Source: Glossina fuscipes
Taxonomy: Eukaryota > Arthropoda > Insecta > Diptera > Glossinidae
Direction: 5' to 3'
DNA: 64,000 nucleotides
Assembly: GCF_014805625.2 (NCBI RefSeq)
Contig: NW_023998415.1
Coordinates: 28,134,002-28,198,001 of the forward strand
In this document: piece after piece, positions 26,368-37,300 of the stretch
How positions within the stretch are numbered: the first letter of the stretch is position 1
Layout: the number at the start of each line of letters is the position of its first letter
Translations under genes and position numbers: made by a program
Notes under the pieces: model-generated
Seen by the model: only the letters and a program-made list of their open reading frames with translations
Database searches by the model: none
What the model was told of the DNA's origin: nothing

Positions 26368-26646
26368 TTAAGTATGTGGTAAAAATATCTATACAGGCGT
26401 TTTCCATATAATACGGTTAATTCGTGTTATATGAAACCTTTTTATTTATTCATTTAAACTCAGATATAATATGATGTTAGCTTAAAGTCTTTATTGCGAA
26501 AAGGCAAATGGTAGATACGTAAAAATGTCTATACAAAAAGTAAAAGATGAGTAGAGTTAACGACACAGTGTTGTGAAACGTTTCAAAAAAAAAAGAACTA
26601 TTCATGCACCAGATTGTATTTCCAACATATATTGGGTAACTCGGGA

Positions 26647-26649
<3 letters not shown>

Positions 26650-26683
<34 letters not shown>
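26650..26683. repeat. poly-T run (34 bases)
   Basis: A long homopolymer about 30 bp from the 3' side of the mariner N-terminal remnant. Read on the minus strand it is a poly-A. Confidence 0.95.
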
Positions 26684-26684
<1 letters not shown>

Positions 26685-26711
26685 TCTAAAATAAAAATAA
26701 TTTATCAAGGA

Positions 26712-26957
26712 TAGTAGAATTCATTAGATTGGAACTCTTAGCGACCTCACGAAGTGTCTGTCGACGGTTTGCTTCAATAAATGCCGTTATTTTGTCTTTA
26801 TCAGCTCCTATTGGCCTTTTACGAAAGTTTGCAAATCAGTTTTTGCACTGGCGTTCTGCCCGTTCATCGTCTCTATACGCCGTCCATCCACAATTCGTTT
26901 CTTCCTTAAACATCATTTGTACCTCTGCGCTAGTAATAGAATGGAGCTTTCGATTTT
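26712..26957 (-). pseudogene. mariner transposase remnant, N-terminal part
   Basis: One minus-strand frame gives about 80 codons with a single stop: a GWTAYRDDERAERQCKN block, a stop where a tryptophan is usual, then FANFRKRPIGADKDKITAFI and EANRRQTLREVAK. This matches the N-terminal helix-turn-helix region of mariner transposases, where a QxWF-FR block is followed by an acidic linker, GRP, and a D-I-IE-N-R-TREIA helix. About a dozen residues between FR and RPIG are missing, so a small in-frame deletion is likely. The C-terminal remnant at 12.88 kb is on the same strand and could come from the same subfamily, but it lies 13.6 kb away. Confidence 0.75.
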
Positions 26958-26989
26958 CCACATTTGGTAACCTATCGTAAAACTAAAGA

Positions 26990-29965
26990 AAATAATTCCC
27001 ACACAAGCATTCACGATATCAGCTATGAAATATATGCGGACAGTAGGCGTTAAATGTGAACTTGACTATGAAAAATACTATTAAATGCATTATTTGGAAG
27101 AAAATGGGAATGACTTTCTGGATAACCTAATAGAATAGAACAAAATATAATTTAAAATATAAATTAAGGTAATGTGTGTCGTGTTGTGTCGAAAGTGTAT
27201 TTGGATAAGTACCCTGTTATACGAAGGACACCAATATATGTTTGTATGTATCCTAGTCAAGGCTTTTATTTAAATTAAGCAACAGAGGCTAACCCTTGGT
27301 CCAAAGTAATCGTTTAAATTAATTCTGTAAAAGAACAAATTTTACCAGATACAACCAACGTTTAACACAACATCAATCAACTAAATTATTATATATATTA
27401 AAATCGTCATTTGCATCGGAATTGTTAACGCCTACGATTAAGGTGAGCAATTCAATTTCCTTTTTCGCGTTTATTCTTGTTTCGCCAAATTTTTATTATT
27501 TATTTGTATATTTTGGCCTTTCTCTTCTCTACTTTTTTGCGAATGATTCTGCCAATCATTAACACCCATTATCATGATTTAAATTTTTTTTTTCCGAAAC
27601 GCTATCAGTTACACACCATCACACTAAACATTACCGTCTGCCTGGTATATTCTACGCTACGGCAAATCATAAAATGTGCTTTCCGGTCGTTATTCATTCA
27701 CTGGTGGCCATAAAATGTGTGCCAAATCTAACAAATGAAATAAAAGCAGCAAGATACACGGCATAAAGTCTCGTTTGTCACAAGGGAAATAAAGCTAAAG
27801 AAAAAAGTGAAAAATTGTCCTAGACACATATATCCTGTTTGTAGCGCTTTATGGATATTTGCATATCCAATTTTATTTTTTTTTTTTTTCTTCCTCTTCT
27901 CTTACACTATGCTGCGTGAATAACGCAGCAAATTATTGTTATCATTGCTAGAGGTTTTTTTTTCATTTTTTTTGCTTATTTTTTTTATTTTTTATTTTTT
28001 ATTTTTTTTTGATAATTTTGTTTGCTTGGTAATCAAGAAAACCAAATTAACTGATAGCTGCTGATGAAAAACGTAATTTTTATCGTGTAGACTAACATAG
28101 AGCGAGACCAACCAACTGACAACCATCACACATAAGCTGATAGATAGATTACATTATTTCAATATATAGGGATACGTAGTCAGTCGCACAAGCATACAGC
28201 AAACACCTTGTTTGCATCATTCTTCATACTGAGAAAATGTTTTAAGCATTGTGGCATACATTCACTAGACTACAATGTGTAATCCGTCAAACGGAAGTCA
28301 AACGTATTAGCATCCGGGCTATTTTTCATACAAATGTTATTCAAGTTGCCAGAATACGTCGAACAAAAGCCCGAACATCGATGATAATGCTATGAGTATA
28401 AGTATCTTTATGTATGTATATGTATGTGTGTGTGTGTGTGTGTAAAAGAAAGCTGTTAAGGTTGCCTGCCGCCATCCAGTCAGTTAGTTTTGTTTGCCAA
28501 ATGACATATTGCATCCATTTAACACTGTCGCACTGGATAGAAGGAATGAAAGAATATCACATCAGTCTGCGGTAGAGGAAAACAATTTTCATTCCACCAA
28601 CAAAACAAGAACAAGGAAGAATTTTGTAAAGCCTTAAATTTTTCTTACTTCTAGTAGTTCAGGGTATTGACTTTTTTTGCTATCATATGCTTGATTGTTT
28701 AGTTTTAAATTTTTTTTTTTTTTTTTTTTTTTTTTTCTTCAGTTCCTACCTCGTACCTTGTCCTATGGTTAATGAGTCATTTTCCATGAAATATGAACGT
28801 GGCCACAGCAGATTTTCATGTCACCTCAGAACTGACAGTATGAGGACAGTATGAACACTTAAACAAGGCTGCAGCTTACTCATTAAAATATACCAATATT
28901 GGCTACGCGTACAAAGTGACATACGAATTACATTCCTCCAGTAAACTCAACCGAAGCATGCAGAACATTTTCGACAATTATTAACTATTGCTCGGTGGTA
29001 TTTTGCAATATTCACAATAATATTTCTCATTAAAGGCAATAGGGAGGGTAGCGGGTTAGGATTGAAACATATAATGAGCACTGAAGTATTCCGTCTTAAG
29101 GCGTATGGATATGCCAAACGCTTTTTTATGGCTTCATTAAACGTGTAAAGTAAAACTTTGTCACGATACCTTCTAAAAGTCTGTGTTTTTTTTTTTGTTT
29201 TTCTGAAAATTGAGATTCTTTACATTTCATTTGTTTCATAAGCGGACCACATATATTGAGTAAGTTCATCTTTGGACATCAGTCGAAATTATATATGCAA
29301 AACTGCCCACCTTCAGTTTTGAGAGTAAGTTTCAATAAATCTTTCTAAGCCTTTTGACGAATCTCTCAGTGATGACTACAAAAACAATTTTTTATAACAA
29401 TGAAGCTCTGAGTATATGTGTGTTCTAACTATATAGTGTAATAAATAAAAAGGACTTAAATAAAATAAAAACAACAGGTGTACAAGCTTCTTTCATTCCT
29501 CTTCGTTAACGAGTCGACGAGCGTTGTAATGTTAAGTAACTTCAGTTTGCTTCATGATATTTCTTTTAGAGCATTTGCGGACGGCTTTCACAAAGGTTTC
29601 GTTTATATGGCGTACATAAAAAACAGCCTTAGCACACCACTATTTCATTTTATTTGTAAAATCCAGAAATGGTTATTACAAATGTCTCCACAAGTATAAT
29701 AAGTAGGGCACCTAACGATGAAAAGAGCAACAAACAATGAGAACAATGTCAGATAATATAGCCTCAGACAACGACATACAAAATGTTGCGAATGTTGTTG
29801 TAGAAAGTAAACCATTTCGATAATTTCTTTCGAAATAGAAGAAAGGGATTTTCAATTGATGATAAATTAATATTTTTGGATAAGCATTACTGGGACTTTT
29901 TTTCCCTGAAATATAATGATTGAATATTGAACGGGTGAATTTAACCGTACGTATAGTACCACAAG
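26990..29965. other. AT-rich non-coding stretch
   Basis: No gene is supported. It contains T-rich tracts at 27876-27890, 27957-28010 and 28709-28736, (TG)n at 28411, and unique sequence. ORFs at 27477-27713 and 29478-29699 (78 and 73 codons) are not recognisable. Confidence 0.75.
28411..28443. repeat. (TATG)/(TG)n microsatellite
   Basis: TGTA units pass into about ten TG dinucleotides. Confidence 0.95.
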
Positions 29966-29969
29966 TGAT

Positions 29970-30672
29970 GCACAGCGCTCATGCCGCCCAATAATCTTTA
30001 CCCATATCAATGCTCGTAAAACCCCAGGACCAGAGGGCATGTCAGCTAGAGTGCTAATGAAATGCGCTGCCGCATTCGTTAAACTATCACGCGGCCTAGC
30101 CAACGAATGTCATCATGCCGATGGCTTCCTAACATGCTGCACGATTGTCAATGTCCCAGCGGTACCCAAGAGAGGTGACCCTACCAATCCTGCAAATTAT
30201 CGCCCAATTGGAGTCAGAACCATGCAAAGCTTGATCGCTTACCACCTAATGTAATATGTGGAATGCAACGACCTACGAACGACCTAATTAACGATAGGTA
30301 TTTTGGCTTCCGAGAAAATTGAACAACTGGTGATTTAATGTTCCACCTCATTGAAAAGTGAAACCGAGGTATTCGGCACTCCTTTATAAATAAAGTCGTT
30401 GCGCTAGACACTTCCAAGCTGATTACATTACATCGAGTATCCTATCCGTCCAATAAGAGATGTAATCATTGAATTTACTACTTCCAACACGTTTCACATA
30501 TACGCATGAATTGCACCAGGCTTTGTTCTTTCTCTTTGTCTACTTCTGGTATGCATTGATGATCTTTTATGACAGAAATTCCTATTTCATTACAGAAATC
30601 CCTACTCATTTGCAATTGACAGCAAATTGTATCACTCGTTCTGCTTGAACAACCGGCCAAGCATGCTGCATA
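29970..30672 (+). pseudogene. decayed LINE reverse transcriptase
   Basis: Three consecutive reverse-transcriptase blocks are readable. First, at 30009-30210, comes ARKTPGPEGMSARVLMKCAA followed by VPAVPKRGDPTNPANYRPIG, the fingers region typical of insect non-LTR elements. Second, at 30277-30420, comes LINDRYFGFREN-stop-TTGDLMFHLIEK-stop-NRGI then NKVVALDTSK, the palm block before the first catalytic aspartate. Third, at 30470-30650, comes a degraded GVPQGSVLSP-type block (here IAPGFVLSL), then CIDDLL, then FAIDSKLYHSF in the place of the Y/FADD catalytic box. Both stops in the second block fit single C>T or G>A changes (Arg or Trp codons to TGA), and there are frame changes between blocks. 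Jockey/I-group affinity is likely but the exact clade is not determined. Endonuclease and ORF1 were not found. Confidence 0.85.
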
Positions 30673-30710
30673 ACGAGTGATACACCTACAAGTGACCTTA
30701 TACCTCTATG

Positions 30711-30840
30711 AACAGCCGAGTAAATAAAAATCGAGACTATGAAGTCAGTGTTAGCGGATTCACATCTCAGTGCGCTCGAGCATACTTGATCGTAGGTATA
30801 GTGAATGCCCAATCGGGAAAAGCACAACCCTGACCGAGCA
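30711..30840 (+). mobile_element. SINE-like tRNA-related repeat, copy 3
   Basis: CAGCCGAGTAA matches the A box except at the two end positions. About 44 bases further, GGATTCACATCTC resembles a B box (GGTTCGANTCC), at normal tRNA spacing. AGTCAGTGTT and GATCGTAG are shared with the 22.39 kb copy. The tail GCCCAATCGG is the reverse complement of the CCGATTGGGC found in copy 2. It begins about 40 bp after the last readable LINE block, suggesting insertion into or next to the dying LINE. Confidence 0.5.
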
Positions 30841-31047
30841 GACACTCACGCGTACGTGAAACATATCCCGCGTGATTGATCATATTAACAAAATAAAGAA
30901 AATCCGAATGAGGTCGAGAAAATGAAACAAATTTTGACACAACCAAAACACAATGCTGTCTCTTAACACCTAGCAAAAGTAAAGATCAACTCTTGACGTT
31001 CTCGGTATGTTTTACAGAACGTGTCGAAAAATACAATCAAAGTCTAA

Positions 31048-31242
31048 TGTTTTTTAAAACTGAAAAAATACTTCACAGCAGCCAATATCCGCAGCGTTTC
31101 CATTGCCCATATCCGAGCAAAATTAGAGGACAATTTCCATGTGGAGGCGGTTCTTGGAAACTTTCTGACAGTTGTGGACGACGAGAGCGCAGTCGAAATT
31201 TTCGATACCCTTGAACACTGTCGTAGTGTGGCTGTGGTGTGA
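31048..31242 (+). other. 64-codon coding-like island, unidentified
   Basis: This frame is open from 31048 to a TGA at 31240-31242. From 31079, just after a CTTCACAG that resembles a splice acceptor, the codons have mixed, gene-like third positions. The peptide includes SIAHIRAKLEDNFHVEAVL and FLTVVDDESAVEIFDTLEHC. I do not recognise the family. It could be an exon of a host gene or a fragment of a mobile-element protein. No ATG lies at its start. Confidence 0.25.
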
Positions 31243-31552
31243 TTATTTATAGGTATATTTACAGGACAAGGGTGGCATAGAGTCAAAACAAAGCCTTTGT
31301 TCACCAATCAAATCTTTTGACGGCGTTACTTGGCTTTCTCAGCATTCTCAAAAATTCATTCTGGACCCACATACCACACAACAAATTACCGCGACTTGTC
31401 GCGCATCGCTGTCTACGTTTGAAACAGTAATGATATTCCCCGCCATTTCAGATGTTTCTACCATCAAGTTGAACATACACAAACATTACTCTCTTCTCTT
31501 CTGCTTTCCTACCTATAATTCTTCCTGATCACCATCTTGCTCACACTTACAG

Positions 31553-31668
31553 AGGACATGCTCGAGAAGGCATTATATGATATTGGACGACTGCAGGAGC
31601 TGATTGGGGCTGCAAAGATTTCATGTCGGTCTGCGCTTTACAATTGCGTACACTTTGTAGAAGAGAAG
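31553..31668 (+). other. possible internal exon, unidentified
   Basis: A 116-bp block is preceded by a pyrimidine-rich tract ending CACACTTACAG and followed by GAAG|GTATAAG, both reasonable splice signals. One frame is open throughout (DMLEKALYDIGRLQELIGAA then KISCRSALYNCVHF) and ends in a stop right after the donor, as expected for intron sequence. The peptide looks helical and amphipathic. I cannot name it, and short open blocks of this length do occur by chance. Confidence 0.25.
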
Positions 31669-32472
31669 GTATAAGAAAACAGGAGATCGTGGAATTCAAT
31701 GTATTGAGGAAAAATTAGGTAGTATTGGAAAATAATATTTAATTAATTAATGTTTCGTATTAGGCACTTTCTTACATATTCGTCGCACCGAATAATTTAT
31801 AAGCTAGAGATTCTGGGGTAATATAATCAACAAGAGAAACTTGTAACTTTGTAACTTAAGCTAAAAAGTTTAAAGCAGAAACAATTCCAAGTTTTCTATC
31901 TATTGAGGACACATTGGCGAGCGGATAAACTCACTTCTATATTGAAATCTTAGATTGGCCCAGCAAAGGTTTCAATTAAGTCTCAGATCAATTGCTTCTT
32001 AAATAATCGTTAGCCACAGTTTCAACATCACCGCATCTTGGTCATATTTAAATTTAATCTCTCATCATCAAATAAGATTGGACGATATGTTGCTACATTG
32101 CATCTTTTTTGCGCAAAGGTTATCCTCTTAACGGCATATATAGGATCAGACATATAAAGCTCAACGAAACCAAATTCGATGCTAATTAAAATTCTGCTTA
32201 ATATAACTTTTGACAAGTATATGCGATTGTTAAAGGACGGATTTAGTAACTGGCCCTTCTCCCCTTGGTGTGTATAATACTATAGTTTCATATCATATTC
32301 AAGCGTTCCAGTTACTCTACTCCGAAAGTGACATATCTGCAGTTCAAATGTGAACCAAGTAACTGAACTTCGGCATTGAAAAAAGGTAAGTGAAGTGACT
32401 TTAGTTTAACTGCTTTCACAGCAGCACTGCCATTGTGATGTGCGGCCCTTCTAACGATTGTATACGAGGGAT

Positions 32473-32496
32473 CGAGAGAGAGAGAGAGAGAGATAC

Positions 32497-32562
<66 letters not shown>

Positions 32563-32564
32563 AT
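32473..32564. repeat. compound (GA)n/(GATA)n microsatellite
   Basis: Alternating blocks of GA dinucleotides and GATA tetranucleotides appear in the order GA, GATA, GA, GATA, GA, over about 92 bp. GAGAG clusters can bind GAGA-factor type proteins in flies, but nothing here shows a promoter. Confidence 0.95.
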
Positions 32565-33500
32565 AAAGAAAGTGTATAGATCACAAAGCTCGGTACTTAG
32601 GGCTTCAACTTGGTCTGAGCTTGCTTGAAGACTACTCTACTGGACATTTTTAATACCAAGCTTTTTGTAAAGAGTCGCTCAATAACAACTTTTTCAGCTT
32701 ATTTAATGCCTTGCGGACTGGATTACGGTGTCGCAAGCGACTAGGGCAGGCCGATAGAAACGTATGTATATATGCAAAAAAATTTCAAATTTTCCCCTCT
32801 CTTAAAACTGTCAAATCCGAACAACACATATCTCGAATAATGTGAATATAAACTAAACACATTTTGTATAGAAAATTTGCATAATTTTTATTCAATAAGA
32901 AAGTGAATCGAAACTAAATATTGTTTTAAGGTAAAGGCAAAAAGAAAATGAAAAAAAAAAAAAAGATGGTCATCAAAGTTTCTTGCATTAGCATTAGATT
33001 TTAATCGGGACCGTAGAAAATCTATTTAACGAAAATCACTCTAAGAAAACTTGAAAAGAAAGGAAAGATAAGATTCGCAAGGTTTTTATTATTTTGTTTA
33101 AAACATTCCCAAAAAACGTGTTCGGGTTAAATTGAATTTCACGCATATGTGCTTTTACACAATTTAACCAATTTTCTACAAAACATCAGTAAACATGTAA
33201 GAAAAAAAAAAAGGGTTATCGATTTTTTTTTTTTTTTCTCTCTTCATATTTTTATTACAACTCAATCAACGTTTTGACACGCCACACTGCAAAATCGTAA
33301 TTCTATAAAAATTGTGCAAAAAAATAAAATTGAAAACCTGCATAAAACAATAACGTTATGAGAAATATGGGGAAAATTCCTTTTTTATCCTTAAAAAACA
33401 ATCATGACAAAATCAAAGCATTCGTTAAACTGATGTGTGTTAAGTAGCCACAGGGCTTTATATTACATTCACATACCTATTTCTATTAAAGCACATATAC

Positions 33501-33501
<1 letters not shown>

Positions 33502-33539
<38 letters not shown>

Positions 33540-33542
33540 TAT
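33502..33542. repeat. (TA)n microsatellite
   Basis: An alternating TA array with one CA interruption. Confidence 0.95.
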
Positions 33543-34183
33543 AAGAATATATACACATATGCATAAATAAAAGATTACCACCAGTACAGTAGATTAAGTT
33601 TGTAGTCTCAATTGTAACAGTTAGAGATTACTGTACTAGTTATTAATAACCACTTCTTTGCATGCAAGTCAATCTCGTCAATCTATGAACGCGCTTAAGA
33701 AATGTCGACGCAATTATTTCTTTTTTTTTTTTGCTAAATTTTAATACGGAGAAGGAACACATAATCCATCACTTAAGCGTCTTTAAAAACATTGTTTTTG
33801 CTAATCACACCTTCCTAGTGCCTTAAGCATTACGCTTTAAAAATACTTTGTCAACGACTTGAAGCGAATCACGTATGTCAAAAACACAAGCATATAAATC
33901 ATTAAAATGAAGCCTAAGATGTGCTTTTGCGCCGTTGTTAGTAGCAACTGTGAAGGAATAATGTAATAGCTTGGTCCTCAGCTATCTACTTATCATATTT
34001 GGAAAGCGATACCAAGAGCATGGCATACCTTTTGCATATCTTCTCAATTGGCTAACAAAATGACGTCAATATTAAATGTTTCGTCACATGACCGCAGAGC
34101 AAACTCTAGTACACGTGGCTAGGCATCTAGTTTGACTTTATCCTGATTCTACGGTTATTTGAGGTTTTTACCTTCGCTGAAGA

Positions 34184-34309
34184 GGCCTTAAGCCCACTGA
34201 AGCGGCAAAAGAAAATCTTCTTGAAGAACTGAAGCTGACTATATTTCGATCAGCCCCTGGAGAATGTGTGGAGTTTTGGAATCAAGTTTTGACGTGTTTA
34301 TATTCGAAG
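34184..34309 (+). other. short coding-like island before a GT donor
   Basis: Forty-two open codons (LKPTEAAKENLLEELKLTIF then RSAPGECVEFWNQVL) end TCGAAG|GTAATA. An in-frame TGA lies two codons before the start at 34184, so only a spliced model would use it. The acceptor side is weak. I see no recognisable domain and chance remains a good explanation. Confidence 0.15.
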
Positions 34310-37300
34310 GTAATACAATGAATTTTAAAAACAGTTAATTTTTTTTATGGAATCCAAAAGCTTTGTTAACATACTCCATATGAAAATATATTGACATAAC
34401 ACTTTTAATATTCGTAACAGTTTTCAAATCATTGTAACGGTTCAGGTTGAATTCTAAAGTAAAGAAGACTGTATCAAAATATTGCATTCTAACTAAATGC
34501 TTGCACTAATGCAACTGAACGCACGGTCAGTGAGAATGAAAGGATTTTATGTCTTTTGTGCAAAGCTTTCTCAATATTCTAGCTGAACGTAACTGACCTG
34601 GCGATAAAGAGTGAGGCTTTTTCAATTGAATTTCATATGTAAATAATTTGTGGATCGTCTTAGCTCTATCGGTGAAAGTTTTTACGAAAAAATGTTTTTT
34701 CCTAAATTTGATGTGAGACGAACGATGCTGAGTATTTAGAGAGCAAGTTAACTTCGAGCCCAGTTTTGTGTCGACACAAGCCGTTCGATTTGAGTATGTT
34801 TTTTTAAATCCATGTCTAAGACGCCTTAAAGGTTGAAAGCAAGTCCCTTTGAAAGAGCACATTTCCCGCTTCTTATTTTTCCTATGCTCTCTTAAAACAA
34901 AATTAATTCCCTTCGGAGTAAAGCGGTTAGAAATGCGTTTCATTTACACAAAGCGCCAAATTTGCGAAACACAGCTATCGGGTATCTAAGCTATACAGAT
35001 GTCTCCCTCGGCAGTAAACGATAATTTTTCCACAAGCATTGTTTCGTTTTTGATTATTTGCCGAACCTTAAATGCTTTGCCTCAATGTTAATTTGAACTC
35101 GAAATTCTGTTGGATGCACATTATTTATTTATTTATTTTTTTTTTTGTGGATTTCAAAGATCGAATGGACTTGATGATCGATCAATAGATTTGGAATCGT
35201 AGAATTTGAAGTAACCTGGTTGTATGATAGTTGTTCGATATATAATTTCTGTTTCTGTTTGCTTACAAACTTGATGTAAACAGCTGGCGCAGTACTTTGT
35301 CGGCTGTTTGCTTACGAAATTGGCAAAAACAGATGTTTTAAGCATAGCTAACTCGTCGGATGCACTCGAAAACATAATCACATATGACAATGACAACAGT
35401 TTGTATAGGTGTGATATTCACATCCCTCTCATCCTCTTCTCAGCTAATCTTACTCTAATTGGAATATGTTCTGTTAATGTAAGTATACCTTGCATCGAAA
35501 GCGTGGCACACCGTGATATTTTTTACAGCGAGAACAATAACATGTAAAGTTGGCAATCATACACACATTTGTAAACATCCGCTTTGCATGACTATTTAGC
35601 ATAAAGTTACATTTTTGTTCTTTTAATAGACCCCGAAAAGGAAATTGATCATAAGAACTAAGCAAAGAGATTTTGTATCCAATCACTTATATATATTCTA
35701 TATCTATGTAGGATAATGAAAAGTCAGATTTCACCGACATTTCTTATTTGTTTTCATTCAAAATGTGTGAAATTTTTTTTATTCTTGTTTGTCGCCAACG
35801 TGCGTTTAATTACCGCAGACTGAATTTTAATAAATTCCTTTAAATAATTTTTTATATATACACATTACGATGAATTTAATATATACGTATACGTATGTAA
35901 AAAAGCTTACATGATTCCATATTGAAAAAAAATTATATTTGACCAAACGTGTCAATATGCAGTTTCGGTAATAAAACAGAAAAAAAGTACGCTTTTGATG
36001 TCCTTAAAAAAAGGATGGAAATTATGCAACATATATTTTAATTGCTTTCAAAAAATGTAACCGTCAAAAAATAAATGACAATCTATATGCTAATGATCAT
36101 GGAAAAAAAATTCTGTATAAAACCTCTCTTTCCTTTTAGTTGTGCTATAAGGATAAATTTAATACTTAAACGTAAGACATTTTTTAATTAATCACTGGCA
36201 TGCCCTTGCTGAGCATATTTTATAAAAATGCTTTAGACAACATTCAGTCGTAAAGACAAACAATTCAGTCAAAGACAAAGAGCAGTTGATATAACGTTTC
36301 ACGACTGTTCCGAAATACAAGATTACCGGCACTAAAATGCGAAGTGTTGTCTCGCATTATCATCAGCAAAGAAAGCTGCATGTTAGCATATTGCAAAGCT
36401 TGTGTTTAACATGGAACATCTCTCCAGTAAATGGATTTGTGCACTTGACGATTCGGAATATTGTCGCAATGAAATTTGAAACAAGAGATCTATCTATGTC
36501 CTAGGGTATGAGCAGCCGACAATATTTACGAATATCGTTTTATGAATTGTTCTTCCATCATTATCTATTTTGCACTCCCGTTTACCGATGGATCCAGTGC
36601 ACTCTTAAACTTGATCTGATACTGATTTAAACGAAGAAGCGATGACAGCTTGCGAACCAGCATACCAAAGTATTAAAAAGTACGAGTATAACGGCTTCGG
36701 TATTACCGAACAGCATAAGATCCTAAATCGATTTATGCATTCGATGTATGCCTTCACCTTCACCGTTGATCGCCATTCTGGCAGCCGTAGTAGTAGTAAA
36801 TTCTTTCGATACAATTTTAAAGCTGAGAAAGTTCATTAACGAGAAATTCAAGTCTCAGTTCTTTCGCGTTCTTACTTCGTCTAGCCACAGTGATCTTCCA
36901 TCACACATTGCTACGCACGTTATAACTAATAATGGAATAGATGTACTGTTCTGTGGATTGAAGTTAATTGCTTTATAAGATCTGCCTATCGCGATCATGT
37001 CTTCCCATACGTCCGATATGGTATACACAACTTGGACGTTGATTTTTTTGTGATATCAGTTGCGGTTGTTTACAAGCTATCGTCCAGTATATATCAAAGT
37101 GTAAAGACATGGATATCATATGCGGCACTGCACTTTATTCCGTTGTAAACAGGAAGAAAAGCAGCTGAAGGTACGCGAATGATTAAGTTGGCTTCGCGTG
37201 AACAAACAGTAACCTATGAAATAGGTTAAAAAGCAGTTACGAGTCTCTTTTGCTCACAATTTTCGTCGATTGTTTGTATACGCCCGCCCGTCTTCAACGA

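Larger units (their letters stand above)
31670..34180. other. AT-rich non-coding stretch
   Basis: No gene is supported. It contains the (GA)n/(GATA)n compound array at 32.47 kb, (TA)n at 33502-33542, poly-A at 32950-32965, a T-rich tract at 33222-33238 and unique DNA. Confidence 0.75.
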
